Origin: Candidatus Poribacteria bacterium
GTDB taxonomy: Bacteria; Poribacteria; WGA-4E; WGA-3G
DNA length: 64,000 nt
NCBI GenBank assembly: GCA_009839745.1
Contig: VXPE01000110.1
Location: 16,732-80,731 of the forward strand
Direction of reading: 5' to 3'
Shown here: in pieces, positions 1 through 8,288 of the stretch
Layout: the number at the start of each line of letters is the position of its first letter
Numbering within the stretch: position 1 is the stretch's first letter
Program-made: the position numbers and the translations under genes
Notes under the pieces: generated by a model
Databases searched by the model: none
What the model was told of the DNA's origin: nothing
What the model saw: the letters and a program-made list of their open reading frames with translations, nothing else

Positions 1-267
1 CTCTTCTCTATCGACCTTGATGTTGATGAAAAGCTCGTTCATGACCGCGGCGATCTCTTCATTTTCAAAGGATTCGCGTTCCATGACGTGGCACCAGTGG
101 CACGCGGAGTAGCCGATACTCAGAAGGATAGGCTTCTGGTCATCTTTGGCGCGCGTCAATGCTTCTTCGCCCCAGGGATACCAGTCAACGGGATTATGGG
201 CATGCTGGAGCAGATAGGGGCTTGTTTCATGGATAAGGCGGTTGGTGTGTTCGGGTGTACCGTGCAT
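1..267 (-). CDS. DUF255 thioredoxin-like domain protein (YyaL/SSP411 family), N-terminal part
   Basis: The frame stays open to the window edge, so only the first 89 codons are present. The translation has the family's N-terminal signature: [20 protein letters not shown], then a redox-like segment [14 protein letters not shown] with a CxxC motif (C-H-W-C), then [13 protein letters not shown]. In this family the thioredoxin-fold N-terminus precedes a large alpha/alpha six-barrel domain, which lies outside the window. The ATG at 267 is chosen because GGAGAA sits about 11 nt upstream and an in-frame stop occurs at 295-297. The biochemical role of the family is not settled. The family call is firm, the function open. 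Confidence 0.9.
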   Translation of the reverse strand, partial: MHGTPEHTNRLIHETSPYLLQHAHNPVDWYPWGEEALTRAKDDQKPILLSIGYSACHWCHVMERESFENEEIAAVMNELFINIKVDREE

Positions 268-320
268 GTGGGCATTTCTCCAATGTGTGGGACTCTACTT
301 TAGAAGGTGTTCTTGCACTC

Positions 321-353
321 AAAAAAATGGGCGGGTAGTATGGAAGCCCGCCC
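321..353 (-). terminator. Rho-independent terminator after the tRNA genes
   Basis: Read on the minus strand, the arms GGGCGGG and CCCGCCC pair around an 11-nt loop and are followed by ATTTTTTT. It lies 16 nt beyond the 3' end of tRNA-Glu and ahead of the YyaL-like gene. It therefore probably ends tRNA transcription. Confidence 0.85.
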
Positions 354-368
354 TTACAGGTGAAGAGA

Positions 369-440
369 TACCGCTACGGGGATTCGAACCCCGGTTTGGT
401 GGCTGAGAACCACCCGTCCTAACCCCTAGACGATAGCGGC
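369..440 (-). tRNA. tRNA-Glu (anticodon CTC)
   Basis: The minus strand folds as a complete cloverleaf. The acceptor arm is GCCGCTA with TAGCGGT. The anticodon stem GGTGG/CCACC encloses loop TTCTCAG, giving anticodon CTC, which reads GAG. The T-arm is CCGGGGTTCGAATCCCCG. No CCA is encoded. Confidence 0.95.
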
Positions 441-471
441 ATATTGAGAGAATAGAAAAACTAAAAACGCA

Positions 472-492
472 GCCTGCGACAACGGCGCAGGC
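472..492 (-). repeat. Stem-loop of the GCCGTTGTT-loop family (copy 1)
   Basis: Read on the minus strand, the stem is GCCTGC/GCAGGC and the loop GCCGTTGTC. It lies between the two tRNA genes and belongs to a six-copy family in this window in which the loop is conserved and the stem changes with full pairing. Confidence 0.7.
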
Positions 493-559
493 GACTCTAC
501 GGAAATGAACGCAAAAACTTCAGTCTACCTGCCCGAACCGCAAGTTAAAATTAAAATGA

Positions 560-630
560 CTGCCCGGGAAGGACTCGAACCTTCACTACGTGGTCCAGAG
601 CCACGCGTCCTACCATTAGACGACCGGGCA
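560..630 (-). tRNA. tRNA-Gln (anticodon CTG)
   Basis: The minus-strand cloverleaf has acceptor arms TGCCCGG and CCGGGCA. The anticodon stem CGTGG/CCACG encloses loop CTCTGGA, so the anticodon is CTG, reading CAG. The T-arm contains GGTTCGAGTCC. No CCA is encoded. Confidence 0.95.
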
Positions 631-710
631 TCAACACGCATTTGCGGCGTGTTATGTTTAAGTATACCTTAAGAAATCGCGTTTGTCAATTTTTCGACAG
701 ATAAGTAAAT

Positions 711-812
711 TTAACTTTTGTTCGCGTGTCTAATAGCAGTGCCTACGATTGTACCCAAACCAGCAAGAAAAGTAATAAATACAGCCGCAATAACCCATTC
801 CATCCAGTTCAT
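711..812 (-). CDS. 33-residue single-span membrane peptide downstream of nuoN
   Basis: The ATG at 812 is preceded by AAGGA at a normal distance, overlapping the last codons of nuoN, so it is probably translated from the nuo transcript. The product begins MNWMEW, has one hydrophobic helix of about 20 residues rich in Gly, Ala and Ile, and ends with a basic tail (RHANKS). I do not recognise a family. Position and membrane character make a small complex I-associated peptide possible, but that is inference only. Confidence 0.55.
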   Translation of the reverse strand: MNWMEWVIAAVFITFLAGLGTIVGTAIRHANKS

Positions 813-827
813 TACTATTCCTTCAAT

Positions 828-2318
828 TCATTGCATCGGTATCACGGAGTCTGAGATATTGGAAAATGTATAGAAAATATTGAGGAATCCGATGAGGATC
901 GTTGGGATGACAAAGACGCTCAAGAGGGCAAAAGTGCCGGTAGAAAAGGAGACCTGCGTCGTTTCCTCTCCAGCATCTTCGAGAAACATCGCTTTCACAA
1001 TACGGGCATAATAGTAGAGCGAGACGACGCTATTGAGCAGCCCGACAAGTGCGAGCCAATAATACCCTTGCTCAAGAACAGCGGCAAAGAGTAGCCATTT
1101 TCCGAAGAAACCCGCGAAGGGCGGAATCCCTGTCAGCGAAAAGAGGAAAATCACCATTGCCCAAGCGACCAACGGTGCCCGCGAGGCGAGACCGCGATAG
1201 CCCTCAATCATCTCAGTTCCCTCCTCATTCGCAATCAGGACAACGACATAAAACGCGCCTAAGTTCATAAAGAGATAGACAACGAGATAGAAGAGGATCG
1301 CGCCGATGCCTTCAGAGGTGAGCAGGACCCCCCCCATCAAAAGGTACCCCCCGTGTGCGATGCTGGAATACGCCAATAAACGCTTCACATTCTGTTGTGG
1401 CAAAGCGGCGAGATTGCCGACAGTCATCGTCAATGCAGAAACGATCGCTAACATAAAGGTCCAATCAACAGCTTGCATCAATTCAGAATTGCCAAACCCG
1501 GCATAGAAAAACCTGATGAACAGGGCAAAACCTGCGGATTTTGAGGCGACTGACAGAAAGGCGGTGATTGGGATAGGGGCGCCTTCATAGACATCAGGGG
1601 ACCACATGTGAAACGGGACTGAGGCGATCTTATAGCCTACGCCCGCAAGAATGAAGGTTATGGCAATTAGCACAGCAAGAGGGGTAACGTCTCCAGATGC
1701 GAGGAGCTCGGTGAGTCGCACGCTAATTTGACCGAGATCGCCGGAGCCCGTCATCCCAAAGAGGAGCGACAACCCGAAGAGCATGGTGCCAGAGGCGACT
1801 GCGCCATAGGTTATGTATTTAAACGCAGCTTCACTGGAACGCGGGCTATGTGTCAAGAACCCGGCGAGAATATAGGAGGTAAGACTTACCGTTTCCAACG
1901 AGATGAATATCATCAACAGATTTGTCGAGGATGCCATCAGGAACATGCCGAGGGTGATGGCTAACAAAAGTGCATAGTATTCGCCTTTCAAACGGGCGTC
2001 CAGTTCGTCGGAGCGGAGCGAAAAGAGAATCGTTGCAGCGGTTGCGAGTAGCAATAAAACCTTGAAAAAGCTGGAAAACTCGTCAAGTCGGACCATCCCC
2101 AAAAAGAGGGAAATGGGACCTTCATCGCCGAAAGAGAAGTGCGTGATTAGGACAGCGGCGAAAACGCAAACACACCCTGCGAGGGAGAGATGTGCGACTG
2201 CGGAACTTTCTCCATCCTTTACAACGAGATCAAGGAGTACAACAGCGGCGGCAAAAATCACAAGGAGGATTTCTGGGCTGAAGTAGAGGAGGCTTTCGAT
2301 GTTGCTTAAGGGTTGCAT
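828..2318 (-). CDS. nuoN: NADH-quinone oxidoreductase subunit N
   Basis: This 496-residue protein is an antiporter-like membrane subunit of respiratory complex I, part of the proton-pumping arm. It has about 14 hydrophobic segments. Typical proton-antiporter core sequences are visible: the SLETVSLTSYILAGF helix near residue 140, the broken-helix region VGYKIASVPFHMWSPDVYEG near 225-250, and QQNVKRLLAYSSIAHGGY near 310. The length is normal for NuoN. It is the last recognised nuo gene, with a 177-bp gap to nuoM that carries two leader repeats and a stem-loop. Confidence 0.96.
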   Translation of the reverse strand: MQPLSNIESLLYFSPEILLVIFAAAVVLLDLVVKDGESSAVAHLSLAGCVCVFAAVLITHFSFGDEGPISLFLGMVRLDEFSSFFKVLLLLATAATILFSLRSDELDARLKGEYYALLLAITLGMFLMASSTNLLMIFISLETVSLTSYILAGFLTHSPRSSEAAFKYITYGAVASGTMLFGLSLLFGMTGSGDLGQISVRLTELLASGDVTPLAVLIAITFILAGVGYKIASVPFHMWSPDVYEGAPIPITAFLSVASKSAGFALFIRFFYAGFGNSELMQAVDWTFMLAIVSALTMTVGNLAALPQQNVKRLLAYSSIAHGGYLLMGGVLLTSEGIGAILFYLVVYLFMNLGAFYVVVLIANEEGTEMIEGYRGLASRAPLVAWAMVIFLFSLTGIPPFAGFFGKWLLFAAVLEQGYYWLALVGLLNSVVSLYYYARIVKAMFLEDAGEETTQVSFSTGTFALLSVFVIPTILIGFLNIFYTFSNISDSVIPMQ

Positions 2319-2320
2319 AT

Positions 2321-2356
2321 TTTAATTTTTTAATTTTACCTTGCGGTTCGGTCAGA
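2321..2356 (-). repeat. AT-rich leader repeat upstream of nuoN
   Basis: In the direction of nuoN this reads CTGACCGAACCGCAAGGT followed by AAAATTAAAA, and it ends a few bases before the start codon. Closely similar copies precede nuoM, nuoD, the aminotransferase at 22675 and the exported protein at 55064. The AAGG within it may act as the ribosome-binding site. Confidence 0.6.
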
Positions 2357-2391
2357 GGCGCGGGTTCAATAACGTCTATCGCTGTCTATCC

Positions 2392-2412
2392 GCTTGCGCC
2401 GTTGTTGCAAGC
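2392..2412 (+). repeat. Stem-loop of the GCCGTTGTT-loop family (copy 2)
   Basis: The stem is GCTTGC/GCAAGC and the loop GCCGTTGTT, in the nuoM-nuoN gap. It has no T-run and is not a standard terminator. Confidence 0.7.
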
Positions 2413-2458
2413 TACGCGCTTGGGTCTAACAAAAACTTCTTTACTGACAACTATAATT

Positions 2459-2490
2459 ATACCTTACGGTTTGGTCAGGTGCCTGGGTTC
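2459..2490 (-). repeat. Second, degenerate leader repeat in the nuoM-nuoN gap
   Basis: On the plus strand it contains ACCTTACGGTTTGGTCAGG, then a short spacer and TTTTTAATTT. It resembles the leader repeat next to nuoN with several changes. Its position just after the nuoM stop, rather than before a start codon, suggests a dispersed element. Confidence 0.45.
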
Positions 2491-2495
2491 AATTT

Positions 2496-4007
2496 TTAAT
2501 TTACCTGCAGGACACCAATGAGACTGGTAACCGATTCTCTGAACATATCAATAGCGAAGTTGGGCCAAACGCCAAGCACGATGGTTAAGATGCCAAGTGG
2601 CACCAATGTCAGAATTTCGCGTCCATTGATTTCGGGAAGGTCTTCATATTTAGGGTTGAGTGTCCCTAAGAAAACCCTTTGGAGCGTCCAGAGGAAATAT
2701 GCCGCACCGACAACGATCCCGATAGTGGACAAGATGGTCAACAGTTTGAATTTATCGTAGGCACCGAGTAAGGAGAGTGCCTCTCCGACGAATCCACTCA
2801 AGCCGGGGAGTCCCAAAGAAGCCATGAACGCAAGCGTCGTAATGCCGGTATAGACAGGCATTTTGGTTCCCAGACCGCCGAATCCATTGATTTCACGATG
2901 GTGTGCCCTGTCGTAAAGGACACCGACGAGTAGGAAGAGCATGGCACTGATGACACCGTGGTTGAACATCTGGAGAATTGCGCCGGTAATACCCTCCGGA
3001 TTTCGGGCGGAAAGTCCGAGGATGACGAACCCCATGTGCCCGATACTCGAGTACGCGACCAATTTCTTAAAGTCGGTTTGTGCCAGGGCACAGAAGGATC
3101 CGTAGACGATATTAATAAATCCAAGAAGTGCAAGACTATTGCCCCAGAAACCCATCCCATTACAGAAGAAGTCCAAGCCTTGTGGGAACATCGCCATGTT
3201 TACCCGAACCAACCCATAAGTTCCCATTTTTAGGAGAATCCCGGCAAGGATAACGCTAATGGCTGTCGGTGCTTCGACGTGTGCATCGGGAAGCCACGTA
3301 TGGAACGGAAAGATTGGCACTTTTACAGCAAACCCGACAAAGAAACCGAGGAAGACCCAGATCTGGAAGTTGAGGTTGTTCAGGGCGTGTCCCGCTGTAG
3401 ACGCTAACGTAATGAGTGTCGGAATATCAAAGGTTCGTGCCCCTGGTGTGCCACTGTTGAGATAGACGGCTATCATCGCAACCAACATTAACACACTGCC
3501 AAAGAGCGTATAGAGGAAGAACTTAATTGCAGCGTATTCGCGGCGCGGTCCGCCCCAGATACCGATAAGGAAGTACATCGGCAGGAGTGTCAGTTCAAAG
3601 AAGACGTAGAACAGGAACAGATCCAAGGCAGCGAAGAAACCCAGCATTCCGGTCTCAAGCAGTAGGAACAACGCCATGTAAGCCTTGATACCTTTTTCGA
3701 TGTTTCGCCAAGAGGCAATAACACAGATGGGCCCTAAGAGTGCAGTGAGGAGCAGAAGTGTCACACTGAGTCCGTCAATGCCGATGTGATATTGGATATT
3801 AAACGCTTGGATCCAAGGGACGTTAACGACGTACTGTGTTCCTGCAGTCGAGCGGTCATAGGAGATAAATAAAGTGACTGCGAGTGCGAGTGGGATGAGT
3901 GTAAAGAGGAGCGTAACGCGTTTAATCAGTTCCTCTGACTCGCGCGGCAGAAGTAAAACAGCGATCATCCCGAGCAACGGGATAAAAATCATCAACGATA
4001 GTAACAT
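2496..4007 (-). CDS. nuoM: NADH-quinone oxidoreductase subunit M
   Basis: This 503-residue polytopic proton-pumping subunit of complex I has the antiporter-fold signatures: FYVFFELTLLPMYFLIGIWG around residue 130-150 (the Glu is the conserved pump residue), the broken helix VKVPIFPFHTWLPDAHVEAP near 230-250, and KKLVAYSSIGHMGFVILG near 310. Length matches NuoM. The gap to nuoL upstream holds a leader repeat at 4008-4040. Confidence 0.97.
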   Translation of the reverse strand: MLLSLMIFIPLLGMIAVLLLPRESEELIKRVTLLFTLIPLALAVTLFISYDRSTAGTQYVVNVPWIQAFNIQYHIGIDGLSVTLLLLTALLGPICVIASWRNIEKGIKAYMALFLLLETGMLGFFAALDLFLFYVFFELTLLPMYFLIGIWGGPRREYAAIKFFLYTLFGSVLMLVAMIAVYLNSGTPGARTFDIPTLITLASTAGHALNNLNFQIWVFLGFFVGFAVKVPIFPFHTWLPDAHVEAPTAISVILAGILLKMGTYGLVRVNMAMFPQGLDFFCNGMGFWGNSLALLGFINIVYGSFCALAQTDFKKLVAYSSIGHMGFVILGLSARNPEGITGAILQMFNHGVISAMLFLLVGVLYDRAHHREINGFGGLGTKMPVYTGITTLAFMASLGLPGLSGFVGEALSLLGAYDKFKLLTILSTIGIVVGAAYFLWTLQRVFLGTLNPKYEDLPEINGREILTLVPLGILTIVLGVWPNFAIDMFRESVTSLIGVLQVN

Positions 4008-4040
4008 TTTTTAATTCTTCCTTGCGGTTCGGTCAGGTGG
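4008..4040 (-). repeat. AT-rich leader repeat upstream of nuoM
   Basis: On the plus strand it reads TTTTTAATTCTTCCTTGCGG followed by TTCGGTCAGG, ending directly at the nuoM start. It is nearly identical to the copy ahead of nuoN. The rest of the 129-bp nuoL-nuoM gap has nothing I recognise. Confidence 0.6.
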
Positions 4041-4136
4041 GTTTAAGGTTTAGAATGCTTTTCCGTATACCTGAAGAAACACCCAAGCAAAAACCCCTCC
4101 ATTTCATTATGGAATGGCGCGCGGGAAACCCAACAG

Positions 4137-6356
4137 TTAAAGAGCCCGAAAAATCAGGATTAACAATACAATTCCAGCGAGCACAACGAAGAGATAGGTT
4201 TGAATCGCGCCGGTCTGGATCCGACGGACTCTTCCGCCGATTGCCCACGTAACCTCAGCAACTCGATTCACCATGCCATCAACGACACGGTTATCAAAAG
4301 AGCCGATGAACACAGCGAGGAAGTCTCGCGTCACTTTTCCAACACCGTTGACGATACCGTCAACGACAGTTCCATCGAATTGCGCGAAGAGTCGTGCTTT
4401 CCACACGGTTAGCGCGACCAATACACCGTTGTAAAACTCGTCAAAGTAGTATTTATGCCAGAACAAATTATAAAGCGGTCGGAAAGTCGTTGCGACAGAT
4501 TCGGCAGACAAAGTCCTCTTGTGGTAGAACAACCATGAGAGGAATATACCCAATCCAGCGGCGCAAATAGATAGCACCATCGCGATGGTATGTGCAGGAC
4601 CGTGGTGTCCATGATGCCCATCATCAGCGTGTGCGCCGTGTGTATCGTGTCCGCTTTCTTCCGCTGCGACTGCTTCAGAAACGCCGAAGAGTGATAGAGT
4701 GACTCGCGCCTCGTCCATTTTGCTGTCAGGTGAAGCGTCCGCGTGCTGTGGTGCGTGAAGATGCGGTTGTTCTGGTGGTTTAACATAGTCTTCGTTAAAC
4801 CAAAGTATATTCACGACAGGGAGACTCAGAACCGCCAAAATGAGGAGCGGCACGGTCATCGACTTCGGGGATTCATGCGCCATGTCGTGCATCTCCTGAT
4901 TGCGCGGTTCGCCGAAGAAGGTCATGAAAATCAGTCGGAACATATAGAATGCCGTAATTCCAGCGGCACAGAGTGCTATCCCGAATAGGAGATAGTGATG
5001 GACAGAGTTCCATTCCATCGCTCGCCCGAGCACACCGCCTAAGATCGCGTCCTTGCTCCAGAATCCGGAGAAGACAAAAGGCACTCCAGAAATGGACAAC
5101 GTTGCGATGAGCATTGTGACAAAAGTAATTGGCATTTTGTGGCGCAGTCCGCCCATGTTCCGCATGTCCTGATCGGGCGGAATTTCGGAACCGTGATCAT
5201 GGACTAAAGCGTGGTCGTCGTGTTCATGTCCGTGTGTATCGTGGGCATGATCGTTTTCATCGTCATGTGCGTGCGCATGCATGGCATGGAAGGCGTGGAT
5301 GACGCTCCCTGAACCGAGAAACAGCAGTGCTTTGAAAAAGGCGTGTGTCGTGAGGTGGAAAAGCCCCGCGACATAACTTCCAGCCCCAATTCCAAGCATC
5401 ATATAACCCAGTTGGCTAATCGTCGAGTATGCCAGAACCCGTTTAATGTCGAAGCGGACGATAGCGATAGTCGCAGCGATGAGTGCAGTAATGCCCCCGA
5501 TGTAAGCAATAACTAAAGACGAGGTTTCTGTCAGGATAGGGAACATCCGAGCCGTAAGATATACGCCGGCGGCAACCATCGTCGCAGCATGAATCAAGGC
5601 ACTGACGGGTGTAGGTCCTTCCATGGCATCAGGGAGCCATGTATGCAGCGGCACCTGTGCAGATTTACCGATAGCACCACAAAAGATGAGGACCCCTGCG
5701 ATCGAGAGCCATACCATATCGCCGGTATTCAGGCTGGCGACAAGGGCAAAAATACCGCCTTCTCCATAGAGCGAGAGCGTTTTAAACTTAGTGAAGAGCA
5801 TCATCATGCCGATGAACATACCGACATCACCGACACGTGTGGTCAAGAACGCTTTTTTACAGGCATCCGCGGCGGAATCCTTTTCAAACCAGAAACCGAT
5901 GAGCAGATAGGAGCAAAGTCCAACAAGTTCCCAACCGATATAGATGCCGAGCAAGTTGTCCGACACGACCAAGAAGAGCATCGAAAAGGAGAAGAGCGAA
6001 AGGTAGGCAAAAAACCGTGGGTATCTCGGATCGCCGTGCATGTATCCCATTGAGAAAATATGAACGAGGCTACTGACGAGCGTGACAACAATCAGCATGA
6101 TCGCTGTGACGCTGTCCAAATAAAAGCCCATAGAGAAGGTAACACCACCGAGCGAAATCCAATTAACTGTATGCGGTTCTGGATCGGGAGCGATTTCTCC
6201 CAACAACAGGAACGAACAGACGAGTGCAATGAGCATTGCGGCAGTGGAGAGGTAGTCCTGTCGCTGGAAACTCCGATTTCCCAAGCCCAAAAGCCCAAAG
6301 ATCGCAAATGCGGCAAGCGGGCAAAGTAAGATGAGACTAATTAATAGAACAACCAT
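4137..6356 (-). CDS. nuoL: NADH-quinone oxidoreductase subunit L
   Basis: This 739-residue protein is the largest antiporter-like subunit of complex I, with the long lateral helix and a C-terminal transmembrane segment (VVLAGIVLLILIFRAL). Conserved features include YIGWELVGLCSYLLIGFWF near 140, SAQVPLHTWLPDAMEGPTPV near 235 and KRVLAYSTISQLGYMMLGIG near 310. It carries two strongly histidine-rich stretches, near residues 355-395 (HAMHAHAHDD, HDTHGHEHDDH) and near 565-590 (HDTHGAHADDGHHGHHG). These are longer than usual and could bind metal. The start ATG at 6356 has no strong ribosome-binding site. Confidence 0.97.
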   Translation of the reverse strand: MVVLLISLILLCPLAAFAIFGLLGLGNRSFQRQDYLSTAAMLIALVCSFLLLGEIAPDPEPHTVNWISLGGVTFSMGFYLDSVTAIMLIVVTLVSSLVHIFSMGYMHGDPRYPRFFAYLSLFSFSMLFLVVSDNLLGIYIGWELVGLCSYLLIGFWFEKDSAADACKKAFLTTRVGDVGMFIGMMMLFTKFKTLSLYGEGGIFALVASLNTGDMVWLSIAGVLIFCGAIGKSAQVPLHTWLPDAMEGPTPVSALIHAATMVAAGVYLTARMFPILTETSSLVIAYIGGITALIAATIAIVRFDIKRVLAYSTISQLGYMMLGIGAGSYVAGLFHLTTHAFFKALLFLGSGSVIHAFHAMHAHAHDDENDHAHDTHGHEHDDHALVHDHGSEIPPDQDMRNMGGLRHKMPITFVTMLIATLSISGVPFVFSGFWSKDAILGGVLGRAMEWNSVHHYLLFGIALCAAGITAFYMFRLIFMTFFGEPRNQEMHDMAHESPKSMTVPLLILAVLSLPVVNILWFNEDYVKPPEQPHLHAPQHADASPDSKMDEARVTLSLFGVSEAVAAEESGHDTHGAHADDGHHGHHGPAHTIAMVLSICAAGLGIFLSWLFYHKRTLSAESVATTFRPLYNLFWHKYYFDEFYNGVLVALTVWKARLFAQFDGTVVDGIVNGVGKVTRDFLAVFIGSFDNRVVDGMVNRVAEVTWAIGGRVRRIQTGAIQTYLFVVLAGIVLLILIFRAL

Positions 6357-6378
6357 ACTTTTAACTATTGCTCCAGGG

Positions 6379-6401
6379 CGGTGTTTCCGTTGTCAACACC
6401 G
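6379..6401 (+). repeat. Stem-loop of the GCCGTTGTT-loop family (copy 3)
   Basis: The stem is CGGTGTT/AACACCG and the loop TCCGTTGTC, in the nuoK-nuoL gap. The stem shares no sequence with the other copies but is perfectly paired, while the loop core CCGTTGT is kept. Confidence 0.7.
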
Positions 6402-6475
6402 ATCTAAAATTGATGAAAGAACCTGTTTGCAGTTCAAAAAGGTTTCTTAACGTTTTAGCAGTTATCGCTAAAAAA

Positions 6476-6784
6476 TTACCCCTTTAAGGTGTCCACTTCG
6501 TTGGGACGGATGCTCCCGAATTCACGGTAGATCGCGAGGATAATCGCCAAAAAGACAGCGGCTTCCGCTGCGGCGAGCACAATCCCAAAAATCGCGATAA
6601 TTTGTCCGCTGATGTCTTCTGGTGGTGTCACAAAACGCGAGAATGCGGCAAAGTTAAGATTACACGAATTGAGAATCAATTCAATTCCCATCAAAATACT
6701 AATGGCGTTGCGTCGGGTCAAGACGGCGAAGATACCGAGCGTGAACAGAATCGCACTGATAACGAGGTAGTGTTGTAGGGTCAT
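6476..6784 (-). CDS. nuoK: NADH-quinone oxidoreductase subunit K
   Basis: This 102-residue, three-helix membrane subunit of complex I has normal length. It has the conserved buried acid in ISILMGIELILNSCNLNF and the second conserved Glu in AAAEAAVFLAIILAIYR. It lies 16 bp after nuoJ, consistent with cotranscription. Confidence 0.97.
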   Translation of the reverse strand: MTLQHYLVISAILFTLGIFAVLTRRNAISILMGIELILNSCNLNFAAFSRFVTPPEDISGQIIAIFGIVLAAAEAAVFLAIILAIYREFGSIRPNEVDTLKG

Positions 6785-6800
6785 CTTTGGTGTAAAGGGT

Positions 6801-7331
6801 TTAGTCCCTAACCTCCTTCCGGGAAATCAGGGCGGCTCCGATTAATGCGACTAACAACAGCACAGAGACGACCTCAAAGGGCAAGAGAAATTGTCCATTC
6901 AGGATCAACTCGCCAATGCGTTCTGTTGTCGGTGGAAGCTCAGTGCCATCGTCGGTGAGATTCTTCCATGCGGGTGTATTCGCAATAACGGTTAAGAGCA
7001 ACATAAGCAGTGCCAGTGCAATCACGCCTCCGAGCAGCAGTTGTCCGCGTTCTATATGACCTTTAACCTGAATGGGCATGTCAAAACGTTCGCTTGTCAT
7101 CATGACCCCGAATAGAATGAGGACGAGTATACCACCGACATAGACAATCACCTGCGTTGCAGCGAGAAAATCAGCCTGTAAAAAGACGTAAAGCCCGGCA
7201 ACACCGAAGAGCGTCACCATGAGCGAAAACGCCGCGTGGACAATGTTTCGGACTGTGACAACGATGAGCGCTGAGGCGACTGTCATCAGGGCAAAGCCGT
7301 AAAAAATAAATGTTTTAAGCGTAAATTCCAT
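6801..7331 (-). CDS. nuoJ: NADH-quinone oxidoreductase subunit J
   Basis: This 176-residue membrane subunit of complex I has five hydrophobic segments. The conserved core is VRNIVHAAFSLMVTLFGVAG followed by FLAATQVIVYVGGILVLILF. I choose the ATG at 7331 (MEFTLKTFIFYGF). The frame is open for 20 more codons upstream to 7391, but that part is basic, non-hydrophobic and unlike NuoJ. Confidence 0.95.
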   Translation of the reverse strand: MEFTLKTFIFYGFALMTVASALIVVTVRNIVHAAFSLMVTLFGVAGLYVFLQADFLAATQVIVYVGGILVLILFGVMMTSERFDMPIQVKGHIERGQLLLGGVIALALLMLLLTVIANTPAWKNLTDDGTELPPTTERIGELILNGQFLLPFEVVSVLLLVALIGAALISRKEVRD

Positions 7332-7395
7332 TCTTTTAAGCTGGCGCAAGCGAATTGTCAGGATTACTTGGCGTGCAGCTCCTCTTTTCAAACCC

Positions 7396-7419
7396 GCACT
7401 GCTACCGTTGTTGCAGTGC
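7396..7419 (+). repeat. Stem-loop of the GCCGTTGTT-loop family (copy 4)
   Basis: The stem is GCACTGC/GCAGTGC and the loop TACCGTTGTT, in the nuoI-nuoJ gap. Confidence 0.7.
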
Positions 7420-7529
7420 TGCTGACTTTTGCCAATCTTTTCAACTTTTTAGGACATCAAGCAAGTGCCACAGAAACCCCATTCAATACGAATTAAATCT
7501 GTAACGCAAGATCCAACGTTATGAAAGTG

Positions 7530-8249
7530 CTAATCTGCGGCATCCACTTCTTCCGTGCTACCTTTACCGTACATCTCCTGTTTGTCAAACTTAAAGATGA
7601 GATCCGATCGGTCGAATTTTGAGTATTCAACCCCGGCGAGTGTGTCCTTCATAGTGAGACACTCCGTCGGACAAACTTCAGTACAAAGTCCACAATACAT
7701 ACAGAGGGACATATCAATATCGAACTGATCGAGGTAGAAGACCACCGGATTTCGGGTGACAACACGCGACACCTCGTCACCGGAAAACGTCTGGGTTCGA
7801 TTCTCAACTCCTGATGATTCAAGGCGGTCTATGACCTCCTGTGAACCTTGGCGAGACGTGATATTCGTAAGGGTTATTGAATCTGCCGATTTTATTTTTT
7901 TATCGTTCCCTTCAATAATACCGATGACTTCCCGCCCATCCTTGAGGTGCACAACGTTCATGCTATCCCAGAGTTGTTCACCTTTGGGAAGTTTGGTCCC
8001 TGTGATGGTAATGCAATCGACAGGACAAATCATCTCACATTTTTTGCACCCGATGCAATCCTCAATTCGATTGTAGAGTTGCCCGCGATACCCCTTCGGA
8101 ATCTCTCGGACGTTGCGTTTCTTTTCAAAGTCGTGTTCATACGGATATTGATGTGTGACATTCGGTTTAAAGAACTGCCTGATTGTCACCCGCATCCCGA
8201 CGAGTACAGTATAAACGCCTCTGTAGATGTTTCGTATGTATTTGTCCAT
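7530..8249 (-). CDS. nuoI: NADH-quinone oxidoreductase subunit I, with long inter-cluster insertion
   Basis: This 239-residue peripheral subunit carries two 4Fe-4S clusters (N6a and N6b). The first motif is CIGCKKCEMICPVDC with cysteines at 65, 68, 71 and 75. The second is CMYCGLCTEVCPTEC with cysteines at 183, 186, 189 and 193. The usual protein is about 160-180 residues with roughly 35 residues between the motifs. Here about 107 residues separate them, so some 70 residues (about 84-168) are extra. That stretch includes a beta-rich part (VVHLKDGREVIGIIEGNDKK) that looks folded. All ligands are intact. Confidence 0.94.
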   Translation of the reverse strand: MDKYIRNIYRGVYTVLVGMRVTIRQFFKPNVTHQYPYEHDFEKKRNVREIPKGYRGQLYNRIEDCIGCKKCEMICPVDCITITGTKLPKGEQLWDSMNVVHLKDGREVIGIIEGNDKKIKSADSITLTNITSRQGSQEVIDRLESSGVENRTQTFSGDEVSRVVTRNPVVFYLDQFDIDMSLCMYCGLCTEVCPTECLTMKDTLAGVEYSKFDRSDLIFKFDKQEMYGKGSTEEVDAAD

Positions 8250-8288
8250 TTTAGGTGCTCCTTCCAGATAATGGATACAGATACGACC

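Noticed and set aside
5589..6053. 154-codon plus-strand frame within nuoL
   Set aside because: It is antisense to a clearly conserved gene and its translation has no family features; it is a shadow frame.
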